Assembly: GCF_045679555.1 (NCBI RefSeq)
Contig: NC_092093.1
Location: forward strand, 61,644,365-61,708,364
DNA length: 64,000 nt
Source: Salvelinus alpinus
Taxonomy: Eukaryota > Chordata > Actinopteri > Salmoniformes > Salmonidae
Direction of reading: 5' to 3'
Shown here: piece after piece, positions 23,270 through 33,628 of the stretch
How the letters are laid out: every line of letters starts with the position of its first letter
How positions within the stretch are numbered: position 1 is the stretch's first letter
Translations under genes and position numbers: made by a program
The notes under the pieces: generated by a model
Database searches by the model: none
What the model saw: only the letters and a program-made list of their open reading frames with translations
What the model was told of the DNA's origin: nothing

Positions 23270-25015
23270 TAAGTAGTTCCCAAACTCTTTATAGTCCCGT
23301 ACCCCTTCAAACATTCAACCTCCAGCTGCGTACCCCCTCTAGCGCCAGGGTCAGCGCACTCTCAAATGTTGTTTTTTGCCATCATTGTAAGCCTGCCCCA
23401 CACACACTATACGATACATTTATTAAACATAAGAATGAGTGTGAGTTTTTGTCACGGCCCTGGCTCGTGGGAAGTGACAAAGAGCTCTTATAGGACCAGG
23501 GCACACATAATAATATAATAATCAATAATTTTGCTCTTTACTTAACCATCTTGCATATAAAACCTTATTTGTTAATTGAAAATTGTGAATAACTCACCAC
23601 AGGTTAACGAGAAGGGTGTGCTTGAAAGGATGCACATAACTCTGCAATGTTGGGTTGTATTGGAGAGAGTCTCAGTCTTAAATAATTTTCCACACACAGT
23701 CTGTGCCTGTATTTAGTTTTCAAGCTAGTGAGGGCCGAGAATCCACTCTCACATAGGTACGTGGTTGCAAAGGGCATCAGTGTCTTAACAGCGCGATTTG
23801 CCAAGGCAGGATACTCTGAGCGCAGCCCAATCCAGAAATCTGGCAGTGGCTTCTGATTAAATTACATTTTCACAGAACTGCTTGTTGCAATTTCGATGAG
23901 GCTCTCTTGTTCAGATATCGGTAAGTGGACTGGAGGCATGAAAGGGATAACGAATCCAGTTGTTTGTGTCATCCGTTTCGGAAAAGTACCTGCGTAATTG
24001 CGTACCCAACTCACTCAGGTGCTTCGCTATATCACATTTGACATTGCCTGTAAGCTTGAGTTAATTTGCACACAAAAAATCATACAATGATGGAAAGACC
24101 TGTGTGTTGTCCTTGTTAATGCAGAAAGAGAAGATCTTCAACTTCTTAATCATAGCCTCAATTTTGTCCTGCACATTGAATATAGTTGCAGAGAGTTCCT
24201 GTAATACTAGATTCAGATCATTCAGGCGAGAAAAAACCTCACCCAGATAGTCCAGCCGTGTGAGAAACTCGTCATCATGCAAGCGATCCGGCAAGTGAAA
24301 ATGATGGTCAGTAAAGAAAACTTTAAGCTCGTCTCTCAATTTAAAAAAAAAACGTGTCAATACTTTGCCCCTTGATAACCAGTGTATTTCTGTATGTTGT
24401 AAAAGCGTTACATGGTCGCTGCCCATATCATTGCATAATGCAGAAAATACACAAGAGTTCAGGGGCCTTGTTTTAACAAAGTTAACCCTTTTCACTGTAG
24501 TGTCCAAAATGTCTTTCAAGCTGTCAGGCATTCCCTTGGCAGCAAGAACCTCTCGGTGGATGCTGCAGTGTACCCAAGTGGTGCACTCTGGAGCAACTGC
24601 TTGCACGCGCGTTACCACTCCACTATGTCTCCCTGTCATGGCTTTTGCGCCATCAGTACAGATACCAACACATCTTGACCACCAAAGTCCATTTGATGTC
24701 ACAAAGCTGTCCAGTACTTTAAAAATATCCTCTCGTGTTGTCCTGGTTTCGAGAAGAGGATGACTTCCTTAATTGATCCCCCATAAACGTAACGGACATA
24801 GGAGCTGTGCCAGGCCTGCCACCTCTGTTGACTCATCCAGCTGTAACGCATAGAATTCACTGGCTTGTATGCGAAGCAGTAATTGTTTCAAAACATCTCC
24901 TGCCATGTCACTGATGCGTTGTGAAACAGTGTTGTTTGATGAAGACATTGTCTGTGTAGTTTTTTGGGCCTTTTCCCCCAGCATTGTCCCAGCCATATCC
25001 GCGGCAGCAGGAAGA
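23270..25015 (-). pseudogene. Decayed hAT transposase (Buster/ZBED5-like)
   Basis: Minus-strand fragments of a hAT transposase of the Buster/ZBED5/SCAND3-like group. 24769-24996 gives SNNTVSQRISDMAGDVLKQL and YALQLDESTEVAGLAQL (first catalytic Asp region). 24061-24702 gives GICTDGAKAMTGRHSGVV, VHCSIHREVLAAKGMP and a long helical segment. 23604-23804 gives TYLCESGFSALTSLKTKYRH, the C-terminal dimerisation motif. Frames shift between these parts. Near 23272 'agtagttcccaaactcttta' resembles a hAT terminal end, which marks the 3' limit; the other end was not found. A 213-aa open stretch remains, so decay is moderate. Confidence 0.8.
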
Positions 25016-25733
25016 ATCAGTCCAGCTCTACCTACCTGACTAGACTAACCCCCTATACAAGGTCCTTAGGCTTATACAAAAATAGATCTATGGCAATAAG
25101 ATCATTATAGCTGTAATACATGATAATCTTCCAGGCTAAGCTCCAAAGCCTTATTAATAACCACCCGTATCATGATTTGGATCAATGAAACTGCGTCATA
25201 ATTTGTTGCAATGTGTCTAACCTGGTGTCGGGCTTCGAGTTAGTTAGGAGATTCTGATTCTTTTCAGAGTTACATTAGGTAACTAACAATGACCTCAACG
25301 TGTAGCTGTTATTTAAAAAAAATTCAGCCTTTGGTTATCGCAAATTGCGGAGAAATTGCACCTCCTGATGCCCCAAAAAGAAATGACGGTACTCACCTAA
25401 AGTAGCCTGGCCACTAGCTACATTATTTTCACACGTCTGGTTCCAAGCTGAAACCCTCATACTTTAACACAATCCATGTCCCAACTGTCACTTGTAATCT
25501 CCCCCACACCACAAAAGGTTTGTAAATCCATACATGTAACCTAAGACCATATGCAGACCAGTGGTGTTTACAAAACACAGTTGTGTCAGCAGGAGATCTT
25601 AACAAAGGCAATAATTCACCCCCATTGCCCTGCCATTTCCTACAGTCCTGGCTACAATAATGTATTGCTCTTATCATCTATTCCTATTCTCAAAAATCTA
25701 GACAATACAAAAATATTTTGTCTAATCAGTCAA
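25016..25733. other. Spacer, nothing recognised
   Basis: No gene or clear repeat was seen. The upstream end of the hAT element may extend into it. Confidence 0.3.
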
Positions 25734-25894
25734 CCCTTTTCACACTACTGAGCCTTGCTGAGCTGTGCTGCACTCGCTGGCCTGGCTGCACATCCACTAT
25801 AGCTGTTGGAACAATGATAAAATGAGATGAAAATAACATAAAAAATCTGAGCCAGCACAGTGCGATTAGGCTTGGCAAAATACTCTGAAAATGA
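25734..25894. mobile_element. Short MITE (copy 1)
   Basis: Starts 'ttttcacactactgagcctt' and contains 'ccactatagctgttggaaca' and 'gagccagcacagtgcgatta'. The same order of phrases occurs at 54282-54436, where the closing end 'tagtgtgaaaaag' is the inverted complement of the start. In this copy the right end is degenerate. Non-coding MITE. Confidence 0.6.
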
Positions 25895-25936
25895 TTACCC
25901 CTTCTGTAAATGATCATGTCCAATAGGTTGTGGCAG

Positions 25937-26440
25937 ATGCTACGGGATAACACACAGTCCCAGGAGGAGAGACAGGAGATGGCTACGGGATAAGACACTG
26001 CCCCAGGAGGAGAGACAGGAGATGGATAAGATGGCTACGAGATAACACACTGCCCCAGGAGGAGAGACAGGAGATGGCTACGGGATAAGACACTGCCCCA
26101 GGAGGAGAGACAGGAGATGGATAAGATGGCTACGAGATAACACACTGCCCCAGGAGGAGAGACAGGAGATGGCTACGGGATAAGAGACTACCACAGGAGG
26201 AGAGACAGGAGATGGATAAGATGGCTACGGGATAACACACTGCCCCAGGAGGAGAGACAGGAGATGGCTACGGGATAAGAGACTACCACAGGAGGAGAGA
26301 CAGGAGATAGCTACGGGATATGATACTACCCCAGGAGGCGAGACAGGAGATAGCTACAGGATAAGACACTAGCCCAGGAGGAGAGACAGGAGATGGCTAT
26401 GGGATAAGACACCTCCCCAGGAGGAGAGACAGGAGGTGGA
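25937..26440. repeat. 43/52-bp compound minisatellite
   Basis: Units built on GGCTACGGGATAAGACACTG then CCCCAGGAGGAGAGACAGGA. Measured spacings of the shared 'gctacg' phrase are 43, 52 and 43 bp. The longer unit carries an extra GATGGATAA, giving a 95-bp higher-order period in the first half and plain 43-bp units later. About 11 copies. Confidence 0.9.
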
Positions 26441-26615
26441 GCTTCTTTGGGTGGCCTTCACCTCCAGCCTGGAACTCCTCCATGCAGACATGTGCAAAGT
26501 CTTTACCATGGGTTCCAACTTCTCCCTGGTCAATAACAATGCCTTAGTGAAGACTGGCATAAAACGTAGGGAAGTGTCACAGTCAGAGGGGCAATTTTTA
26601 TATTGTTTTCCACAC

Positions 26616-27234
26616 AGGGCCGGCTCCAGGCTTAAGCGACATAAGCGGTCGCTTAGGGCCCCTGTCCGCTAGCGAGGCCTCAACCTTTGAGAGTTAGCAT
26701 AGTAGAATACACAGGTACAATTTCTAAATTGGGTTGTGCATCGGCAATTTTTCTCTTATGTCAGTCACTGACAGTCACTCAATTAGCCATGTCAGCTAAC
26801 CATTTTTAGATTGGTAAGTTAGTCTAGCCAGCTATCTAAACTTGTAGTAATCATGACCGAATAGGCACTCAAAGCACTGACATCCCCTGACCTCCATTGA
26901 TTTTGTTAGTCACTCTCACTCAGATATCATTAATATGGCATATGCCATGGCAAAATGTGTAGAATTGCAGGAAATTAGCTTAAATAATGCAACAACAAAA
27001 GATCTCTGCCCCATGGCAAAATGAGTAGAATTGCATGAAATGTTCTTTAAAACTGCAACATTTTCTCATTACCCCATGGCTAAATGTGTAGAATTGCAGG
27101 AAATTAACTTTAAACATTAAATGTTTCTCTCTGCCGTCAAGAGGGGGGCTACTAAAATGTCGTGTCCTCGAGGTGGGGGAGGGGCCTCCAACCAAATCTC
27201 ACTGAGGGCCCCCAAAAGGCTAGAGCCAGCCCTG
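26616..27234. mobile_element. Non-autonomous hAT element with 8-bp target duplication
   Basis: A 619-bp element with inverted ends CAGGGCCGGCTCCAGGC and GGCTAGAGCCAGCCCTG. It is flanked by a perfect 8-bp duplication TTTCCACA (26608-26615 and 27235-27242), diagnostic of hAT insertion. Three internal copies of a phrase around 'aatgtgtagaattgcaggaa' (near 26955, 27020 and 27080) form a degenerate internal repeat of about 65 bp. No coding capacity. Likely a fairly recent or well-preserved insertion. Confidence 0.88.
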
Positions 27235-27299
27235 TTTCCACACTAGGCAATGCTAAGCTGCAGCTAAGTAAGAAAAAAAACACAGGTCGACATTGATTG

Positions 27300-27505
27300 T
27301 CATGAGTCTTGCCCTGGAGGTGTAGCTTAGCGGTTTATGCTAGATGGCCAGCTGCAAAGTCAAAATTCATGAAAACACAAATTCGTTTTTTGGTCTTAAT
27401 TTAAGATCTGACATTAGGGTTAGCAGTGTGGTTAAGGTTAGAGTTAAAATCAGATCTTACAACTTTGTGGTTGTGCCAGCTTGTGACCACTCTGCAGAGC
27501 TGCCT
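27300..27505. repeat. SINE-like repeat sharing the GGTTAGG core
   Basis: The phrase 'gtgtagcttagcggtttatg' resembles a tRNA A box. The following 'gtcttaatttaagatctgac' and 'ggttaaggttagagttaaaa' match the core seen near 7433 and 34090. Probably a tRNA-derived or MITE-type repeat; assignment uncertain. Confidence 0.45.
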
Positions 27506-28003
27506 GCATCTTTAGCTCTATGGGGTATTCAAACATCACCCCAAGAGGTCCAAAGTATTGTATTTTGTACCTGATCAACTTACACACAATACCGCTTAAT
27601 GACGACGCAAAAATGTTTATTTATTTATTTTTTGTTTTTTTGAAAAATATTTTTCTTAAGTGTGTATTCAGACCCTTTAATCAGTGCTTTGTTGAAGCAC
27701 CTTTGGCAGCGATTTCAGCCTCGAGTCGTCTTTGGTGTGACGCTACAAGCTTGGCACACCTGTATTTGGGGAGTTTCTCCCATTCTTCTCTGCAGATCCT
27801 CTCAAGCTCTGACAGGTTGGATGGGTAGCGTTACTGCACAGCTATTTTCATGTCTCTCCAGAGATGTTAGATCGGGTTCAAGTCCGGGCTCTGGCTGGGC
27901 CATTCAAGGACATTCAGAGACTTGTCCCGAAGCCACTCCTGCGCTGTCTTGGCTGTGTGCTTAGGGTCGTTGTTTTGTTGGAAGGTGAACCTTCGCCCCT
28001 CTT

Positions 28004-29321
28004 TTTGGAAGACAGCTTTGCACACTCTTGGCATTCTCTCAATCAGCTTCATGAGGTAGTCACCTGGACTGCATTTCAATTAACAGTTGTGCCTTGTTAA
28101 AAGTTCATTTGTGGACTTTCTTTCCTTCTTAATGCGTTTGAGCTAATCAGTTGTGTTGTGACAAGGTAGGGTTGGTATACAGAAGATAGCTCTATTTGGT
28201 AAAAGACCAAGTCCATATTATGGCAAGAACAGCTCAAATAAGCAAAGAGAAACATCAGTCCATCATTACTTTAAGACATGAAGGTCAGTCAATCCGGAAC
28301 ACTTCAAGAACTTTGAAAGTTTCTTCAAGTGTATCAAGTGCTATGATGAAACTAGCTCTCATGAGGACCGCCACAGGAAAGGAAGACCCAGAGTTACCCC
28401 TGCTGCAGAGGATAAGTTCAATAGAGTTAACTGCACCGCAGATTGCAGCCCAAATAAATGTTTCATAGAGTTCAAGTAACAGACACATTTCAACATCAGA
28501 GGAAACTGTGTGAATCAGGCCTTCATGGTCCTATTGCTGCAAAGAAACCACTACTGAAGGACACCAATAATAAGAAGAGACTTGCTTGGGCTAAGAAACA
28601 TGAGCAATGTACATTAGACCGGTGGAAATCTGTCCTTTGGTCTGATGAGTCCAAATTTGAGATGTTTGGTTCCAACTGCCATGTCTTTGTGAGATGCAGA
28701 GTAGGTGAACGGATGATCTCCGTATGTGTGGTTCCCACCATGAAGCATGGAGGAGGAGGTGTGATGGTGTGTGGGTGCTTTGCTGGTGACACTGTCTGTG
28801 ATTTAATTTTAATTCAAGGCATGCTTAACCAGCATGTCTACCACAGCATTCTGCAGCAATACGCCATCCAATCTGGTTTGCACTTAGATGGACTATCATT
28901 TGTTTTTCAACAGGACAATGACCCAACACACCTCCAGGCTGTGTAAGGGACCTGGCCTCCACAATGATCTGACGTCAACCCAATTGAGATGGTTTGAGAT
29001 GAGTTGGACCGCAGATTGAAGGAAAAGCAGCTCAGCATATGTGGGAACTCCTTCAAGACTGTTTGAAAAGCATTCCAGATGAAGCTGGTTGAGAAAATGC
29101 CAAGAGTGTGCAAAGCTGTCATCAAGGGCAAAGGGTGACTACTTTGAAGAATCTAAAATGTAAACTATATTTTGATTTGTTTAACACTTGTTTTGGTTAC
29201 TACATGATTCCATGTGTGTTATTTCATTGTTTCGATGTCTTCGTTATTATTCTACAATGTAGAAAATAGTAAAAATTAAGAAAAACCCTTGAATGAGTAG
29301 GTGTGTCCAAACTTTTGACTG

Positions 29322-29328
<7 letters not shown>
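28004..29328 (+). mobile_element. Tc1 element B, left end missing
   Basis: Plus-strand Tc1 transposase relic. 28205-28330 gives ARTAQISKEKHQSIITLRHE (N-terminal HTH). 28458-28946 gives KKRLAWAKKHEQCTLDRWKS, VLWSDESKFEMFG (first catalytic Asp), MKHGGGGVMVCGCFAG and FVFQQDNDPTHLQAV (second Asp). Several frameshifts and a missing stretch before the final Glu make it inactive. The right end keeps 'ggtgtgtccaaacttttgac' at 29300-29319, followed by a TA tract; the matching left terminus is absent. Confidence 0.85.

Positions 29329-29376
<48 letters not shown>
29328..29376. repeat. TA dinucleotide microsatellite
   Basis: About 24 TA repeats between Tc1 elements B and C, probably grown from the TA target sites. 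The tyrosine-isoleucine ORFs across it are artefacts. Confidence 0.95.
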
Positions 29377-29381
<5 letters not shown>

Positions 29382-30825
29382 CACTGTCAACTGCGTTTAT
29401 TTTCAGCAAACTTAACATGTGTAAATATTTGTATCAACATAACAAGATTCAACAACTGAGACATAAACTGAACAAGTTCCACAGACATGTGACTAACAGA
29501 GATGGAATAATGTGTCCCTGAACAAAGGGGGGGGTCAAAATCAAAAGTAACAGTCAGTATCTGGTGTGGCCACCAGCTGCATTAAGTGCTGCAGTGCATC
29601 TCCTCCTCATGGACTGCACCAGATTTGCCAGTTATTGTTGTGAGATGTTACCCCACTCTTCCACCAAGGCACCTGCAAGTTCCCTGACATTTCTGGGGGG
29701 AATGGCCCTAGCCCTCACCCTCCGATCCAACAGGTCCCAGACGTGCTCAATGGGATTGAGATACGGGCTCTTCGCTGGCCATGGCATAACACTGACATTC
29801 CTGTCTTGCAGGAGATCACGCACAGAACGAGTAGTATGGCTGGTGGCATTATCATGCTCGAGGGTCATGTCAGGATGAGTCTGCAGGAAAGATACCACAT
29901 GAGGGAGGAGGATGTCTTCCCTGTAACGCACAGCATTAAGATTGCCTGCAATGACAACAAGCTCAGTCCGACCATGACGGACCCTCCACCTCCAAATCGA
30001 TCCTGCTCCAGAGTACAGGCATCGATGTAACACTCATTCCTTCAACGATAAACGTGAATCCAACCATCACCCTTGGTGAGACAAAACCGCGACTCGTCAG
30101 TGAAGAGCACTTTTTGCCAGTCCTGTCTGGTCCAGCGACGGTGGGTTTGTGCCCATAGGCGACGGTGATGTCTGGTGAGGACCTGCATTACAGGCCTACA
30201 ATCCCTCAGTCAAGCCTCTTTCAGCCTATTGCGGACAGTCTGAGCACTGATGGAGGGATTGTGCGTTCCTGGTGTAACTCGGGCAGTTGTTGTTGCCATC
30301 CTGTACCTGTCCCGCAGGTGTGATGTTCGGATGTACCGATCCTGTGCAGGTGTTGTTACACGTGGTCTGCCACTGCGAGGACGATCAGCTGTCCGTCCTG
30401 TCTCCCTGTAGCGCTGTCTTAGGCGTCTCACAGTACGGACATTGCAATTTATTGCCCTGGCCACATCTGCAGTTCTCATGCCTCCTTGCAGCATGCCTAA
30501 GGCACGTTCACGCAGATGAGCAGGGACCCTGGGAATCTTTCTTTTGGTGTTTTTCAGAGTCAGTAGAAAGGCCTCTTTAGTGTCCAAAGTTTTCATAACT
30601 GTGACTTTATTTCCTACCGTCTGTAAGCTGTTAGTGTCTTAACAACTGTTCCACAGGTTCATTAATTGTTTATGGTTCATTGAACAAGCATGGGAAACAG
30701 TGTTTAAATCCTTTACAATGAAGATCTGTGAAGTTATTTTGATTTTTACGAATTATCTTTGAAAGACAGGGTCCTGAAAAAGGGACGTTTCTTTTTTTGC
30801 TGTGTTTAAATAGATATACAAACTT
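29376..30825 (-). mobile_element. Tc1-like element C
   Basis: Minus-strand Tc1-like transposase in two large open pieces. 30210-30596 gives KRKIPRVPAHLRERALGMLQ and RTVRRLRQRYRETGRTADRP (paired HTH domains). 29632-30033 gives NLNAVRYREDILLPHVVSFL, LEHDNATSHTTRSV (second Asp) and MPWPAKSPYLNPIEHVWDLL (final Glu). The middle third has a frame break near 30030-30210. Ends are 'gtcctctcactgtcaactgc' on the left and 'gggacgtttctttttttgct' on the right. It is less decayed than its neighbours A and B, so probably younger. Confidence 0.82.
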
Positions 30826-31142
30826 GATCCTGTCTAGTCACCCAGTCCCTGCTGGAAAAAAATCCCCAACAGCATGATGCTGCCACCACCATGCTTCATC
30901 AATGGAAACGGGACGCACCTGACCTCAATTTTGTGTTTCATAGCAAAGGGTCTATGTAAATAAGGTATTTCTGTTTTGTATTTTGAAAAACCTGTTTTGA
31001 CTTTGTCATTATGGGGTATTGTGTGTAGATTGCAGAGTAAAAAAAAAAATCCATTTTAGAATAAGGCTGTAACGTAACCAAATGTGGAAAAAGTCAAGAG
31101 GTCTGAATACTTTCCGAAGGCACTGTATATATATATATATAT

Positions 31143-32705
31143 ACTACCGTTCAAAAGTTTGTTGTCACTTAGAAATGTCCTTGTTTTCCATGAAAACATA
31201 CATGAAATGAATTGCAAAATTAATAGGAAATATAGTCAAGATGTTGACAAGGTTATAAATAATGAATTTTAATTTAAATAATAATTGTGTCCTTCAAACT
31301 TTGCTTCCGTCAAACAATCGTCCATTTGCAGCAATAGCAGCCTTGCAGACCTTTGGCATTCTAGATGACAATTTGTTGAGGTAATCTGAAGAGATTTCAC
31401 CCCATGCTTCCTGAAGCACCTCCCACAAATTGGATTGGCTTGATGGGCACTTCTTACGTACCATACGGTCAAGCTGCTCCCACAACAGCTCAATGGGGTT
31501 GAGATCTGGTGACTGTGCTGGCCACTCCATTATAGACAGAATACCAGCTGACTGCTTCTTCCCTAAATAGTTATTTTATAGTTTGGAGCTGTGCTTTTGG
31601 TCATTGTACTGTTGTAGCAGGAAATTGGCTCCAATTAAGCACCGTCCACAAGGTATGGCATGGCGTTGCAAAATGGAGTGATAGCCTTCCTTCTTCAAGA
31701 TCCCTTTTACCCTGTACAAATCTCCCACTTAACCACCACCAAAGCACCCCCAGACCATCACATTGCCTCCACCATGCTTGACAGATGGCATCAAGCACTC
31801 CTCCTGCATATTTAATTTTTTTCTGCATCTCACGAATGTTCTTCTTTTTGATCCAAACACCTCAAACTTAAATTTGTCTGCCCATAACACTTTTTTCCAA
31901 TCTGTCCAGTGTCTGTGTTCTTTTTCATCTTAATCTTTTCTTTTTATTGGCCAGTCTGAGATATGGCTTTTTCTTTGCAACTCTGCCTAGAAGGCCAGCC
32001 TCCAGGAGTTGCCTCTTCACTGTTGACGTTGAGACTGGTGTTTTGCGGGTACTATTTAATGAAGCTGCCAATTGAGGACTTGTGGAGGCATCTGTTTCTC
32101 AAACTAGAGACACTAATGTACTTGTCCTCTTGCTCAGTTCTGCACCGGGGTCTCCCACTCCTCTTTCTATTCTGGTTAGAGCCAGTTTGCACTGTTCTAT
32201 GAAGGGAGTAGTACACAGCGTTGTACGAGAACTTCAATTTCTTGGCAATTTCTCGCATGGAATAGCCTTCATTTCTTTGAAAAAGAATAGACTGACGAGT
32301 TCCAGAAGAAAGTTCTTTGTTTCTGGCCATTTGGACCATGTAATCGAACCCACAAAGGCTGATGCTCCAGATACTCAACTTTAATCAGGACAACAGTTTT
32401 CAGCTGTGCTAACATAATTGCAAAAGTGTTTCCTAATGATCAATTAGCCTTTTAAAATGATAACCTTGGATTAGCTAACACAACGTGTCATTGGAACACA
32501 GGAGTGATGGTTGCTGATAATGGGCCTCTGTACACCTATGTAGATATTCCATAAATCAGCCGTTTCCAGCTACAATCGTCATTTACATCATTAACAATGT
32601 CTACACGGTCTTTCTGATCCATTTTATTTTATTGGACAGAAAATGTGCTTTTCTTTCAAAAACAATAACATTTCTAAGTGACCCCAAACTTTTGAACGGT
32701 AGTGT
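31143..32705 (-). mobile_element. Tc1 element D, both ends present
   Basis: Complete length (about 1.56 kb) with inverted ends: ACTACCGTTCAAAAGTTTG at the left, and CAAACTTTTGAACGGTAGT at 32686-32704. Minus-strand transposase pieces: 32052-32378 (SGTRQSILFQRNEGYSMREI, KRSGRPRCRTEQEDKYI) and 31294-31530 ([38 protein letters not shown]). Frames change between pieces, so it is inactive. A partial copy of the same family lies inside the LINE fragment at 35457-35797. Confidence 0.88.
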
Positions 32706-32919
32706 ATATATAATTTGATGCGCTCATTTTTGTTAGAAAATCAATATCAAATACAGATTGAAAAATAGCTAGAGGCCTTGTGCAATATGGTTTAGCTAAT
32801 GTTATTACTATGTATTGTAGTGGAATGAAATTGAACCAAGTATGTTATTTTATTCTGATTCATGCTGACTGTGTGTGATAGTAAGGTAGAAATAAATGTT
32901 TTTATTGAAATGCGTTGCA

Positions 32920-33095
32920 CATAATCTGTCTGTTCCAACTGACAGTGGTAAATGCACAATTGGCCCAGAGTCGCCCGGGTTAGGGGAGGGATTGGCCAGG
33001 GGGGTAGGCCGTCATTATAAATAAGAATTTGTTCTTAACTGGCATGCCTAGTTAAATTAAGGTGAAATAAATAAAAATGAATAAAAAAATGCACA
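32920..33095 (+). repeat. SINE 3' region
   Basis: The phrases 'gtaggccgtcattataaata' and 'agaatttgttcttaactggc' followed by 'aaataaataaaaat' match the common 3' tail of salmonid SINEs (shared with a partner LINE tail). The tRNA-like head is missing. Confidence 0.6.
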
Positions 33096-33628
33096 CTTGT
33101 CACATTGACGTCATTCTTGTATTTGACACTGAAGGTGCTTCTCCCACCTGATAACAATGAAGATCTTTGCACAATTAATGTGTGGGAGCATATCAGTTTG
33201 CTCACCTCTCATGAATATTACATTCTTATCAAGAATTTCCTGTGAATATTCTCACTATTGTGGTATGTCACTTCATCCAATAGGCTAGCCTACTGTCACG
33301 GATATTGTGTCCAGGATTTCGCAATACAGTAATTTTTTGAAAAATATGTATTCTATCATTTGTGTAGTATTCTGTTTATATTCTGTCTTCAGAGTCCTCC
33401 CTAACCCGAATACCTGAGAGGGTACGGAACTGGTTCTACATTAAATCAAATGGAACAAGTGTAGTCTCCATGTTGCTGTGGACTAGATTAGCGTAGTAAG
33501 AAAATATAGTAAACTGTTGCTTTAAAACAAAACCCTCCTAGTTACGTCAACGTAGGGTCAACGTGGTGACATGTGATTGTGGGAACTCAGGCAGGAAAGT
33601 ACAGTGAAAGTAAACTAAAGGTTTGACG
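33096..33628 (+). promoter_or_regulatory. mcur1: mcur1 5' flank and 5' UTR
   Basis: Sequence upstream of the mcur1 start codon. A CCAAT-like 'tcatccaataggct' lies at 33274-33287 and no TATA box is positioned near the start. Extent and promoter function are inferred from position only. Confidence 0.3.

Larger units (their letters stand above)
27570..31131 (-). mobile_element. Tc1 element A, split by later insertions
   Basis: Element A survives as two parts, 27570-27997 and 30825-31131. The left part encodes on the minus strand the end of a Tc1 transposase ([31 protein letters not shown]); a catalytic Asp is changed to Asn in QQNND, which is QQDND in intact relatives. The right part carries the preceding 'catgatgctgccaccaccat' region and ends with 'ggtctgaatactttccgaag', the characteristic Tc1 terminal phrase. 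The gap between them is filled by elements B and C. The order of parts shows one original transposon opened by later insertions. Confidence 0.7.

Noticed and set aside
29224-29521. Peptides with long YIYIYI runs
   Set aside because: Translation of a TA microsatellite between two transposons.
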